64,000 nt of DNA from an uncultured Phycisphaerales bacterium (GTDB lineage Bacteria; Planctomycetota; Phycisphaerae; Sedimentisphaerales; Anaerohalosphaeraceae): the NCBI GenBank assembly GCA_937868095.1, contig CALMLO010000042.1, positions 62,001 to 126,000 on the forward strand, in the 5' to 3' direction. The notes under the pieces were generated by a model, which searched no databases, was not told where the DNA came from, and was given only the letters and a program-made list of their open reading frames with translations. Shown in pieces: positions 1 through 8,578 of this stretch (the first letter of the stretch is position 1; each line of letters starts with the position of its first letter). The position numbers and the translations under genes are program-made.

Positions 1-23
1 CCCTTACGAGAGAAGGAACGATT

Positions 24-986
24 ATGATGAAAGACACAACGACCCTCCAGGAGTTCATTGGATACCTTAAGTTCGAAAAACATTTCTCGGACCATACGGC
101 CAAATGCTATGGGGCAGACCTCGAGCAATTTGCTCAGTTCCTTCTCGATGAACATCGTGCCAATCCGAATACGACGGATTCCTCGGTAAGTGCCGATCAT
201 CTTTTGCTGGCTGCGGATGTCCAAACCATCCGAAAGTTTATGGCCTTTCTCAGCGAACGGCAATACACCAAATCCACAACGGCTCGAAAACTGGCAACCC
301 TTCGCAGCTTTTATAAGTTCCTGGTCAAGCGAGGACAACTCGGCAGCAACCCTGTTTCTTCCATCAAAACCCCCAAACAGGACAAAAAACTGCCTAAGTT
401 TCTCGAATATGAACAGGTTCAGAAGCTGCTGAATACCCCCCCAACAGATAACTGGCTGGGGGCCAGAGACCGAGCCATGCTCGAGGTGCTTTACAGCACG
501 GGCATGCGGGTCAGCGAGCTGGTAGCTCTCAATCTCGAAGATGTGGACTTCCTCGGCGAAGTGATTCACGTCCGCGGCAAAGGCAAAAAGGAACGGATTT
601 GCCCTATCGGCTCCAGCGCCCTGCAGTCCATTCAGCACTATATTGAATACCGCAACAGGCGCATTCAGGCCGACCCGGGGTTCGACAGCAAGGTGCTTTT
701 TGCCAATAAGCACGGCAAGCGGTTGAGCACACGCAGCGTCCGCCGCAAGATGGACAAATACCTGATTGCAGCCGGGCTGGACCCCGCTATCAGCCCGCAC
801 ACACTGCGGCACAGTTTTGCCACGCATATGCTCAACAATGGAGCCGATCTGCGAAGCGTTCAGGAACTGCTCGGACACCAGTCGCTCTCAACCACCCAGA
901 TTTACACCCATGTTACGACCAGCCGGATGAAAGAGCAGTACGAGAACGCCCATCCGCGAGAGGCGGTTCAATTCACAGCACAATAG
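24..986 (+). CDS. xerC: Tyrosine recombinase XerC/XerD
   Basis: Site-specific tyrosine recombinase, expected to resolve chromosome dimers at a dif site together with a partner Xer protein. The 320-residue length is normal for Xer. An N-terminal SAM-like core-binding domain (about 1-105) is followed by the catalytic domain. The R-H-R-H-Y set is visible: Arg in STGMRVSEL, His and Arg in HTLRHSFATH, His in LGHQSLSTTQ, and the nucleophilic Tyr in QIYTHV. The start at 24 follows an AGAAGG Shine-Dalgarno; a second ATG is directly adjacent at 27. It is convergent with the envelope gene ending at 1057. XerC and XerD cannot be told apart from this sequence alone, so the symbol is tentative. Confidence 0.9.
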   Translation: MMKDTTTLQEFIGYLKFEKHFSDHTAKCYGADLEQFAQFLLDEHRANPNTTDSSVSADHLLLAADVQTIRKFMAFLSERQYTKSTTARKLATLRSFYKFLVKRGQLGSNPVSSIKTPKQDKKLPKFLEYEQVQKLLNTPPTDNWLGARDRAMLEVLYSTGMRVSELVALNLEDVDFLGEVIHVRGKGKKERICPIGSSALQSIQHYIEYRNRRIQADPGFDSKVLFANKHGKRLSTRSVRRKMDKYLIAAGLDPAISPHTLRHSFATHMLNNGADLRSVQELLGHQSLSTTQIYTHVTTSRMKEQYENAHPREAVQFTAQ

Positions 987-1056
987 GACGATAGAAAGAA
1001 CACCGCCCTTCTTCGATTCTCTGCCGCCCCCTGACGGCAATCAAGATGTTTCCTGC

Positions 1057-3240
1057 TTAGTTGGACCCCTGAAAGCCGATGTATTCAGGGATTAACACCT
1101 TGATAACTTCCACGATTTTTTGGTAATCCTGGGTGTAAGCCGCCTCAACCAGCCGCTGGATATTCGCCCGTAAAAACTGCCGATCTTTCGGGATATTCTT
1201 CCAGACGGCGATTTTGGGATGCACCGTTGGAATCATATCCTCGCCTGCAATGGACAGTTCTTCAAACAGTTTCTCCCCAGGCCTGAGCCCCGTAAAGACG
1301 ATCTCAATATCTTCGCCCGGCCGGAAGCCGCTCAGCGTAATCAGTTCACGAGCCAAATCGACAATCTTCACCGGTTCTCCCATATCCAGGACAAAAATTT
1401 CCCCTCCTTCGCCGATGGCGGCCGCCTGAAGCACCAGCCGGCTGGCTTCGGGAATCGTCATAAAATACCGCCGCATTTCCGGATGCGTTACCGTTACGGG
1501 GCCTCCTTCGGCAATCTGTTTTTTGAAAATCGGAACCACTGAGCCGTTGGAGCCGAGCACATTTCCAAATCGGACCGTTACAAAATGGGTTTGACTGGTT
1601 TTGTTAAGGTCCTGAATATACATTTCTGCAATCCGTTTGGTGGAGCCCATAATACTGGTGGGATTGACGGCCTTGTCGGTACTGATCATCACAAAGTTTT
1701 CGGCACCGGTTCGATCCGCTGCATCCGCAACATTCATTGTTCCGATGACATTGTTTTTGACGGCCTCTCCGGGATTGATTTCCATCAAAGGCACATGCTT
1801 ATGAGCGGCAGCATGAATCACCACCTCCGGCCGAAAACGGTCAAAAATCTGATCGACACGCACACGGTCGGTAATATCACAAATCAGGGTTTCAAGAGGC
1901 ACACCCGGATGTTCTTTCCGCAGCTCCCGTTCCATAAAAAAGAGAGGATTTTCGGCCTGCTCAACCAGCAGCAGCCGAGTCGGCTCAAATTCACAGACCT
2001 GCCGGCACATTTCCGAACCAATCGAGCCGCCGGCACCGGTCACCAGCACGGTTTTGCCCCGCAGGAATCGCTGAATGCCTTCCAAGTCTAACTTGACCTC
2101 TTCTCGTCCGAGCAGGTCATTAATCTCCACTTCACGAATCTGAGAAACCTTCAGCTTGCCGGAGGCGATATCCGTAAGAGAAGGAACCGTGCTGAACCGC
2201 AATTTGGTCCCCTGACAGATTTGAACCACCCGGCGCATCTGTTTCGGGGTGGCGCTGGGAATAGCAATGGCTAGTTCATCCACGCTATATTTCTGGCAAA
2301 GCTGAGGCAGCTGATCGACCGTCCCCAGCACCGGAACCCCGTGAATCTGCATTCGGTATTTGTCCGGGTCATCATCAACAAAGCCCACAACATGATAGGG
2401 TGTATCCCTCCGCCGCATCATTTCACGCAGAAGGGCCTCACCGGCGTTGCCGGCCCCGATAATCAGAAATCGGCGTGCCGCCCTCCTTTTTTCCGCAAAA
2501 AATTCCTCATGATAGAGCCGAACGAACATTCGAACACCGGACAAAAGCATGATCGTCGTGAACAAATCGAGCATAATCACACTTTCGATGGTCTTCTGAA
2601 ACTCAAGATCTTTTTCTATCTCCAGTTCCAGCTGCAGCCGCTCCTGGCTGTTAACCGGCAGCGATTGGCTTTGCCTGCGCAGAACAGGGACCTGAGTAAC
2701 CGCCAGAAAATCCCGAAGTCCTTTCAGATTGTAATAGCGCTGACGCACCTGGAGAGTCTCCTCGCTGCTGAGGGCTTCCGCCATTTCCTGTTCAAGCGCA
2801 CGGACTTTCTCGTTAAGCGTCTGAACAGCAGATTCAGGAACAAACGAGGCCCCGAACCATCCATAGGAATACCACAGGGCCATCAGAATCACCGTGCTCA
2901 GCAGAGAGGCCTTGGCAATCTGCAGCAAGTCCAGCAGTCCCACATAACGCCACCACCCGCGGTATTGGTCAAACCAGCCGAAAACCAAAAACTTAATCGG
3001 CAGAACAACCGCCAGCAGAAGCGGAAACGGATAGACCACCCACCGTCGGAGCACCTGCATATTGAAGGCAAACAGAAAAGCCAGCGTCAGGGCCGCGACA
3101 AACACAAACCCATGAGCCAGAATAACCAGACATTTGCGGTAGCGAACCAGCAGAGATTTCCATCCGTCGCTGGGCTGTCGTGTAAACGTTTCCGGTGTTT
3201 GCTGCCGGCTTAGCTGCGGATCCTGCGGCATTGAAGTCAT
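1057..3240 (-). CDS. CapD/WbpM/PglF-type membrane nucleotide-sugar 4,6-dehydratase
   Basis: Membrane-bound nucleotide-sugar dehydratase that probably supplies a modified UDP-HexNAc for surface polysaccharide or glycan. The 727-residue protein has about four membrane helices (near 37-60, 66-90, 103-125 and 220-241), a first Rossmann domain (GAGNAGEALL, about 262) and a catalytic Rossmann domain (VTGAGGSIGSE, about 400). The active-site segment TDKAVNPTS-IMGSTKRIAE has the M-x3-K arrangement of WbpM/PglF instead of Y-x3-K. Unusually, about 85 charged, coiled-coil-prone residues (about 134-217) separate the third and fourth membrane helices. The ATG at 3240 follows an AAAGGG motif and lies 2 nt after the stop of the upstream membrane protein, so the two are co-transcribed. 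Confidence 0.88.
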   Translation of the reverse strand: MTSMPQDPQLSRQQTPETFTRQPSDGWKSLLVRYRKCLVILAHGFVFVAALTLAFLFAFNMQVLRRWVVYPFPLLLAVVLPIKFLVFGWFDQYRGWWRYVGLLDLLQIAKASLLSTVILMALWYSYGWFGASFVPESAVQTLNEKVRALEQEMAEALSSEETLQVRQRYYNLKGLRDFLAVTQVPVLRRQSQSLPVNSQERLQLELEIEKDLEFQKTIESVIMLDLFTTIMLLSGVRMFVRLYHEEFFAEKRRAARRFLIIGAGNAGEALLREMMRRRDTPYHVVGFVDDDPDKYRMQIHGVPVLGTVDQLPQLCQKYSVDELAIAIPSATPKQMRRVVQICQGTKLRFSTVPSLTDIASGKLKVSQIREVEINDLLGREEVKLDLEGIQRFLRGKTVLVTGAGGSIGSEMCRQVCEFEPTRLLLVEQAENPLFFMERELRKEHPGVPLETLICDITDRVRVDQIFDRFRPEVVIHAAAHKHVPLMEINPGEAVKNNVIGTMNVADAADRTGAENFVMISTDKAVNPTSIMGSTKRIAEMYIQDLNKTSQTHFVTVRFGNVLGSNGSVVPIFKKQIAEGGPVTVTHPEMRRYFMTIPEASRLVLQAAAIGEGGEIFVLDMGEPVKIVDLARELITLSGFRPGEDIEIVFTGLRPGEKLFEELSIAGEDMIPTVHPKIAVWKNIPKDRQFLRANIQRLVEAAYTQDYQKIVEVIKVLIPEYIGFQGSN

Positions 3241-3242
3241 GG

Positions 3243-4550
3243 TTAACCCTTTGAATCCCCCCGGTAGCTCTCAAGCGAAACCTCTACCTGCGTAATAGAA
3301 ACCTTATCCACTTTTTTGCGCATCAGGGCATAGAGAACGGTAATAGCCGAAAAGAAATAACTTACAACCAGTGCCGTCACCAGCCCGACAATAAAAAGCA
3401 GACTGAAAGAAATGAGACATGAAGCCGCCTTTTCAGACCAGTTCGCCGGCTTCATAGGACCTTGAAGCAGATGAAAGAATGTGGGTTTCGCCCAAATCCG
3501 ATGCAGTTTCTCAATGTGCTCGCCCGTAAATCCCAAACTGAGCAGAGCATACGTGAGCCGCAAAAACAAAAACACAAAAAGACGAATGAACAAATAAAAC
3601 AGAGTCCCCAAAATCAGCTCTGCCACGGCGTAAAAAATCATCCACAGCGGCTGATTAATCACATAACTGAAGGCGCGCCCGATAGCATCCAGACCGGTGG
3701 TTTTTTCGTAGGCCACTGCCGGAAACAAAAGCCAACCGCCTGTCAACATCGCAAACAGCAGGATGGCCATCGCCAGTCCAAGCAGGTAAAGAAACCCAGA
3801 CCCAATCAGCACACCAATCAGCAGTTCCCCAACCCAGGGAATATTGCCTGCCAGCCCAACCAGATAAATAACCAATCCGATGCAAAAAAGCATCCCCAGC
3901 GGAATCAGCGGAGCCGTCAGCAGCGGTCTCCATTGCTCCCGTGCAAACTGGAGCGCCTCGCCGACGCCGGGTCTTTCCAACCGGGCAAACTCAAGTGCAG
4001 CACATCGGCAGATGGCCCCCCCAAAAAAGCAGAACAAAAGACCCGCATACGTAAAATAAATAAGACTGTAAAATGGGTGATAAATCACCGCCCAGCCCAG
4101 TGCCCGTACACACAGCCAGAAATTATATCCGGCATTAGCCAAATTGGCAAAAAAGTTGGATGAACCCAACTTAAAAAGATGCGTAGCGGCATCATTAAAG
4201 CGGGCCGCAGTGAAATTCCACAGCGTGCTGAACACACCGCGACCTTCTGAATGCTCCCGGTAAACCCGAATATATTCCCGCATCATCGAGGGATTTTCCA
4301 GATAGACAGCCAGCTCATCGGGCTTTCGGAAAATCGAATCCTCCGGCACCACCAGCGCAGCAGTCTGTGCCGGCAGCACCGTTACAGAACGCGTCAAAAA
4401 ATCCAGAATCACGCCGCCGCCGCACACCAGCAGAACCAGCAGAAAAGCCAGAATGATTTTGGCCGGCCCGATTGCCAGCTTCAGCGTTTGCGTCAGCTCC
4501 GGAAGAGCCAAATCATCCCACAGTTGACGAATAGAGTCACCCCGAACCAT
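3243..4550 (-). CDS. Multi-spanning membrane protein, function unknown
   Basis: Integral membrane protein of 435 residues that I do not recognise. There is one helix near 31-50, then a hydrophilic region (about 55-150) that is probably outside the cytoplasm, then a cluster of helices near 163-180, 211-232, 240-262, 264-280 and 301-330, and a last one near 385-410. The C-terminal tail is charged. No catalytic motif is visible. The ATG at 4550 sits 5 nt after a GGAG; an in-frame GTG lies directly upstream. The stop is 2 nt before the dehydratase start, which suggests a shared role in envelope or polysaccharide assembly, but this is inference. Confidence 0.75.
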   Translation of the reverse strand: MVRGDSIRQLWDDLALPELTQTLKLAIGPAKIILAFLLVLLVCGGGVILDFLTRSVTVLPAQTAALVVPEDSIFRKPDELAVYLENPSMMREYIRVYREHSEGRGVFSTLWNFTAARFNDAATHLFKLGSSNFFANLANAGYNFWLCVRALGWAVIYHPFYSLIYFTYAGLLFCFFGGAICRCAALEFARLERPGVGEALQFAREQWRPLLTAPLIPLGMLFCIGLVIYLVGLAGNIPWVGELLIGVLIGSGFLYLLGLAMAILLFAMLTGGWLLFPAVAYEKTTGLDAIGRAFSYVINQPLWMIFYAVAELILGTLFYLFIRLFVFLFLRLTYALLSLGFTGEHIEKLHRIWAKPTFFHLLQGPMKPANWSEKAASCLISFSLLFIVGLVTALVVSYFFSAITVLYALMRKKVDKVSITQVEVSLESYRGDSKG

Positions 4551-4640
4551 CACAGCTCCAGGTAAAATCGTCCCGATTCACTAAAACCATCAATCCTTAG
4601 TTTTTTCATTATCTCCTTTTTCTGAAAGCGAGCAATCGAA

Positions 4641-4850
4641 TTATTCATTGCTTGTTTCTTCGGCGGCTGTTGGCGGCTCCTCCTCTGATACATTCTGCTC
4701 TTCCGCAGGAATCCTGTACCGCCCATCCAGCCAGTTTCCCAAATCAACCCATCGGCACCGTTCACTGCAAAACGGAAAAAACCGATTCTGCTGCTGACCC
4801 TGCTGAAAAAAAGTTTCCTTTCCGCAGATTGGACAAACCGTCTTGTTCAT
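4641..4850 (-). CDS. yacG: YacG-type zinc-binding DNA gyrase inhibitor
   Basis: Small zinc protein of 69 residues, the usual YacG size. It has CPICGKE near the N-terminus and FCSERCRWVDLGNWL with a following YRIP, so all four zinc-ligand cysteines (CxxC and CxxxC) and the family core are present. In E. coli YacG binds GyrB and blocks DNA binding by gyrase. The last 20 residues are an acidic tail. The start at 4850 follows an AAGGGG motif. It lies just downstream of the DksA-like gene on the same strand with a 57-nt gap. Confidence 0.88.
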   Translation of the reverse strand: MNKTVCPICGKETFFQQGQQQNRFFPFCSERCRWVDLGNWLDGRYRIPAEEQNVSEEEPPTAAEETSNE

Positions 4851-4907
4851 TCACCCCTTCTCTCCGGCCATCCGTCAGAAAGCACCCTGCCTCTGCTGAG
4901 TACCTGA

Positions 4908-5687
4908 CTAAAAGAACGAATCATCCTCTTCTTCCAAACCTTCCTCCTCCAGCGTATCATCCGCATCCATTTCTTCACTGGACAACTCAATCTCTTCCAT
5001 TTTCTCCACCTCATCAGGAGCCGGTTTTTCTCCCTCTTTTTGCCGACCTTCCCCCTGCTGTTCATCGAAAAACAGGACTTGTTCCGCTCGCTGCTGCCCG
5101 CTCGCCTTTCCCCCTTCCATCCGGCAGGCATATTCGACACAATAGCGTGCCCACGGGTTGGCCTCAAGGCGTCCTTTGGAAATCGGCTTTCCTGTTCCTT
5201 CACAAATGCCGTAAACCCCTTCCTCAATACGCTTTAACGCATCCAGAATCTCCCGAACCAGCACATGCTTGCTGTCCATCAGCCCCAACGAAAATTCCTG
5301 TTCATAGATATCCGTTCCTATATCCGCCATGTGAATCGGCATCGCCGACAAATCTCCCGCCGCATCCAGACGCGACCCCTGCATCCCCTCATCTTCAAAC
5401 CAGTGAACATCCCCCACCAGTTCTTTCATCTTTTCCAAAAGGAGCTGGCGAAAATGAATCAATTCTTCGGAAGTTAATTGACTGCGAGGTCTTAAAACAA
5501 CTTTGGCCTCCGAAGAATCTTGGGACTTTGATTTTTTCGGGGAGGAAATCTTTGAGGGGTTTGAAGGGCAGCTTTTCCCCTTTTTGGTCTTGGCGGATGA
5601 AGCCGCCTTTGTCTTTTTGACTGAAGACCTTTTGGCCTTGGAGGGGCTGCTTTTTCCCCCACCCTTTTGTTTTGTCTTCTTGGCCAC
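4908..5687 (-). CDS. DksA/TraR-family protein with degenerate zinc finger
   Basis: Predicted RNA-polymerase secondary-channel binding regulator of the DksA/TraR family, 259 residues. I take the GTG at 5687 as start because AGAGAGGG lies just upstream and translation then begins MAKKTK; the open frame runs back to a TTG at 5705. The N-terminus (1-60) is Lys/Ser-rich, the core (about 70-190) is the coiled-coil and finger domain, and the C-terminal 60 residues are strongly acidic. In the finger, Cys162 and Cys183 are kept, but the second and fourth expected cysteines are Thr165 and Tyr186, so classical C4 zinc binding is lost, as in YteA-like proteins. Regulation by (p)ppGpp cannot be inferred. 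Confidence 0.82.
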   Translation of the reverse strand: MAKKTKQKGGGKSSPSKAKRSSVKKTKAASSAKTKKGKSCPSNPSKISSPKKSKSQDSSEAKVVLRPRSQLTSEELIHFRQLLLEKMKELVGDVHWFEDEGMQGSRLDAAGDLSAMPIHMADIGTDIYEQEFSLGLMDSKHVLVREILDALKRIEEGVYGICEGTGKPISKGRLEANPWARYCVEYACRMEGGKASGQQRAEQVLFFDEQQGEGRQKEGEKPAPDEVEKMEEIELSSEEMDADDTLEEEGLEEEDDSFF

Positions 5688-5729
5688 CTCTACCCTCTCT
5701 TTCAAACCACCACTGTCCGAAACGCTGCT

Positions 5730-5758
5730 ATTTTAAACTCCCCCCATCAAGAAAGCAA
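5730..5758 (-). promoter_or_regulatory. Possible sigma-70 promoter for the DksA-like gene
   Basis: On the minus strand TTGCTT (5753-5758) is followed after 17 nt by TAAAAT (5730-5735), which has five of six consensus bases. It lies 43 nt upstream of the GTG at 5687. The -35 box is weak. Confidence 0.4.
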
Positions 5759-5847
5759 TTTTTTCTTCCATCGCCATCGGCTGTTATCGGCAGGAAATCC
5801 GTTTTGCTGAACGCAAACTATCTTTCTTGTTTACACAGAGTTAGATT

Positions 5848-6648
5848 TCAATACTCCGCTCTTTTCCCTTCGCCTTCCGCTGCCTTAGGAATAAAAAAAC
5901 GCATTCCTTCCACTGTATAAACACGGCATTCTATACCGTAAATGCTACCAATATTTTCTTCCGTAAGAATTTCCTGCACCGGTCCGCTGAACAGCCGCCC
6001 CCCCGGTCCCATCAGAATCATCCAATCACAATACTGAGCTGCCAGATTCAAATCATGGGTCGCCATGAGGATGGTCTTCTGCTCCCGATGAAGCCGTTTT
6101 AACGCCTCATAGATCAGAATCTGGTGCTTGAGATCCAGATGGCTGAGCGGTTCATCCAGCAGCAAAAGAGGCGTTTCCTGAGCGATGGCACGAGCCAGAT
6201 ACACTCGCTGCCTTTCTCCGCCGCTTAAACAGGTTATCGGACGAGAAGCCAAATCCTCCGTAAATGTCTGGCGCATCGCCTCTTGAACGATTTTTCGGTC
6301 TTCCTCCTGTTCAAAGAAAAATCGTCTGTTGCGGAAATAGCGAGCCATCATGACAATTTCATAGGAAGTATATCCAAATACAGGGGTTGATTCCTGCGGC
6401 ACAAAAGCGGCCAGTTGTGAAATGGAACGCTTGAAACCGCCCCCCGCCGGCGACAGCCCCCCAATCCGAATTTTGCCCGAGGAGGGTTTTCGATGACCAG
6501 CCAAAAGTTCGAGCAGCGTACTTTTGCCGGCTCCGTTAGGGCCGGCAATTCCGCAAAATCTCCCTTGTTCAATTTCAAGAGACAGATTCTCGAAAACTCG
6601 AAGCCCTCCATAGGAAAAAGCGAGGTTTTGTATCTGAATGAAACTCAC
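5848..6648 (-). CDS. ABC transporter ATPase, BtuD/FecE type
   Basis: ATP-hydrolysing subunit of a cobalamin or iron-complex importer, 266 residues. It shows Walker A GPNGAGKST (about 36-44), the ABC signature CLSGGERQR (about 138), Walker B LLLLDEP followed by the D-loop, and the H-loop His in ATHDLN. The GTG at 6648 overlaps the TGA of the permease (GTGA) behind a GGGGGG Shine-Dalgarno; the longer open frame reaching 7032 runs through the permease gene and is not translated. It is the third gene of a binding protein-permease-ATPase set. The substrate is not determined by the sequence. Confidence 0.9.
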   Translation of the reverse strand: MSFIQIQNLAFSYGGLRVFENLSLEIEQGRFCGIAGPNGAGKSTLLELLAGHRKPSSGKIRIGGLSPAGGGFKRSISQLAAFVPQESTPVFGYTSYEIVMMARYFRNRRFFFEQEEDRKIVQEAMRQTFTEDLASRPITCLSGGERQRVYLARAIAQETPLLLLDEPLSHLDLKHQILIYEALKRLHREQKTILMATHDLNLAAQYCDWMILMGPGGRLFSGPVQEILTEENIGSIYGIECRVYTVEGMRFFIPKAAEGEGKRAEY

Positions 6649-7652
6649 AAGCCCCCCCCATAAACCGGCTTCGATTGCCGAATCATCAAAAGCAGGAAAA
6701 ACGGCCCTCCCGCCAGGGCTGTGATGACCCCGACAGGCAGTTGGGCCTGGGGAATTAGAATCCGAGCGATGGTATCGGCAATGGCCAAAAACATCGCCCC
6801 AAACAAAGCACACATCGGCAGCAGGCGTCGATGGTCCGGCCCGAAAATTAAACGTACCGAATGAGGAACAATCAACCCCACAAAACCAATCAGCCCGCTT
6901 AAACTGACGGCCGCAGAGGTCAGCAGGGAAGCAGCGATAAAGGCGATGGGGAAAAGCCGTTCCGGTACAACTCCTAAACTCCGCGCCTGTGCGGTTCCCA
7001 GGGAAAGAATATTCAGTTGAGGGCTCAACCACAGCAAGATCCCAAAACCCGCACCGGCAAGAAAAACCGAAACAACCCAGATTTTCATCTCAGTATAGGA
7101 AGACAAGAACCCCATCAGCCAAAAGAGTGTCGTCTGAATCTGTCCGGCCTTTGCCAAGGCAGTCAGCAGCATAATGACCGCGGAAAAAAACACATTTACC
7201 ACAACCCCTGCCAGGATCATCCCCGGCCCACCGGTGCGTCCTGTAAATCCGCCAATCCACCACACCAGCGCCGTTGTCGCCAGCGCCCCGATAAAAGCAA
7301 ACAGCGACTGGGCGGACAGCTCTCCCCAACTCCACTGAAAACCGGCCAGTACAGCAAGCATCACTCCCAGACCTGCGCCGCTGGAAATGCCGAGAATATA
7401 GGGTTCGGCCAAAGGATTTCGAAGCAGTACCTGAAAGACGGCGCCGGAAGAAGCCAGAGCCGCTCCCACCAGAACCGCCAGCATCAGCCGGGGAAGACGA
7501 ACCTGAAAAAAAATCTGAGCATCCGGACGCCCTTTGACAATCCCCTCCAGCGACAAGGGTTCTGAGCCGATCAACGCACACAAAAGAACAACCGCCGCAA
7601 GCCCGCCGACGCCGAAACCAATCTCTTTGAGGAGTTGTCTGGAGGTTATCAT
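6645..7652 (-). CDS. FecCD/BtuC-family ABC permease
   Basis: Inner-membrane permease of 335 residues with roughly ten hydrophobic helices and the FecCD-family segments RLPRLMLAVLVGAAL, RNPLAEPYILGISSGAG and GLIGFVGLIVPHSVRL. It probably forms a homodimer that moves vitamin B12 or a siderophore-iron complex handed over by the binding protein encoded just upstream. The ATG at 7652 overlaps the stop of the binding protein by 4 nt (ATGA), and its own stop overlaps the ATPase start, so the three genes are translationally coupled. Confidence 0.92.
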   Translation of the reverse strand: MITSRQLLKEIGFGVGGLAAVVLLCALIGSEPLSLEGIVKGRPDAQIFFQVRLPRLMLAVLVGAALASSGAVFQVLLRNPLAEPYILGISSGAGLGVMLAVLAGFQWSWGELSAQSLFAFIGALATTALVWWIGGFTGRTGGPGMILAGVVVNVFFSAVIMLLTALAKAGQIQTTLFWLMGFLSSYTEMKIWVVSVFLAGAGFGILLWLSPQLNILSLGTAQARSLGVVPERLFPIAFIAASLLTSAAVSLSGLIGFVGLIVPHSVRLIFGPDHRRLLPMCALFGAMFLAIADTIARILIPQAQLPVGVITALAGGPFFLLLMIRQSKPVYGGGL

Positions 7653-8569
7653 TGGGGCTTTCCCTGTTCAAGTTTTTGCCTGCAAATGCAGTTTACAATC
7701 GCCTCCATCGCCAAAGGTAAACGCGGTCCCAGCCGGCAAAGCAAATCACTATCCACAATGCAGATTCGCCTCTGCTCAACCGCAGGAATCCCCTTGAAGC
7801 GGCTGTAAAATATCTCCGCCGATGCCTTCTGACGCTGCCAATCATCCGAACTGTCAGCCGTTTCAATAATCACATCCGCCCCTGTCAGGAGAAATTGTTC
7901 CTCACTTAAAGGCGGATACTGAAACATCACCGACTGGACGGCATTGACTGCTCCGGCTGTCTCGAGCAGTTCTGTAAAATAGGTATTTTTCCCCGCGGCC
8001 CGGAGGGGCTGACGCTGCACAACCCAGAGCACTTTGCAGCCGCAGTTCGCTGCCCGCCCGCGGTATGCCTCCAGCCCATCCGCGATTTCTTTTATTAACC
8101 GTTCCGCAGATTCCTGAGAACCCGTCGCCCGGCCGATCCGCCGGATTGCTTCATATAACTGCTCAATCGTGTCAATATCCACCTGAAGTGTCTGACAGCC
8201 GGCTTTCTCCAGCAGAGCCGCCAAATTGGCCTGCTGAGCAAAGCCAAGCGTAATGACCAGCGAGGGGCGCACAGACAAAACGGCCTCTACATCCGGATTC
8301 CAAAAACTGCCGACCTTTTTGTATTGGGCGGCTTGAGGGGGAAAATTGCTGTCCGAACTGACGCCGACAATCTTATCCTGCAGACCCAGGGCAAAAAGAA
8401 TCTCCGTCAGATTCGGCGCCAGCGACACAATCCGAAGCGAATCCGGCCGGCTTGGAACCGGTGCTTCCCCAAAAAGCCGCCCTCTGCCCGACAGTAAAAC
8501 GGCCGCCAGCATCAGCCCAATCAGCAGGCCGAAAAAGGACACCCATATTGTGAAAGGATTTCGAGCCAT
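7649..8569 (-). CDS. BtuF-like periplasmic binding protein (helical-backbone metal receptor)
   Basis: Substrate-binding component of the importer, 306 residues. A single N-terminal hydrophobic stretch (about 5-28) with no clear lipobox acts as signal or anchor. RIVSLAPNLTEILFALG is the typical start of the cobalamin/iron binding-protein domain, and the second lobe includes LLETAGAVNAV. The ATG at 8569 is preferred over a TTG one codon earlier. It starts 9 nt after the mutL stop and is read through from mutL. I saw no B12 riboswitch or Fur-like box in front of the operon. A cobalamin substrate is favoured over siderophore, but only weakly. Confidence 0.82.
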   Translation of the reverse strand: MARNPFTIWVSFFGLLIGLMLAAVLLSGRGRLFGEAPVPSRPDSLRIVSLAPNLTEILFALGLQDKIVGVSSDSNFPPQAAQYKKVGSFWNPDVEAVLSVRPSLVITLGFAQQANLAALLEKAGCQTLQVDIDTIEQLYEAIRRIGRATGSQESAERLIKEIADGLEAYRGRAANCGCKVLWVVQRQPLRAAGKNTYFTELLETAGAVNAVQSVMFQYPPLSEEQFLLTGADVIIETADSSDDWQRQKASAEIFYSRFKGIPAVEQRRICIVDSDLLCRLGPRLPLAMEAIVNCICRQKLEQGKPQ

Positions 8570-8578
8570 CAAATGCTG

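Noticed and set aside
24-986. Integrase of a mobile element
   Set aside because: The protein has the size and wording of housekeeping Xer recombinases, and no att repeats, excision genes or cargo follow; a minus-strand envelope gene is next.
6649-7032. N-terminal extension of the ABC ATPase frame
   Set aside because: It is a second frame inside the permease gene. The GTG at 6648 with a strong Shine-Dalgarno and GTGA overlap is the real start.
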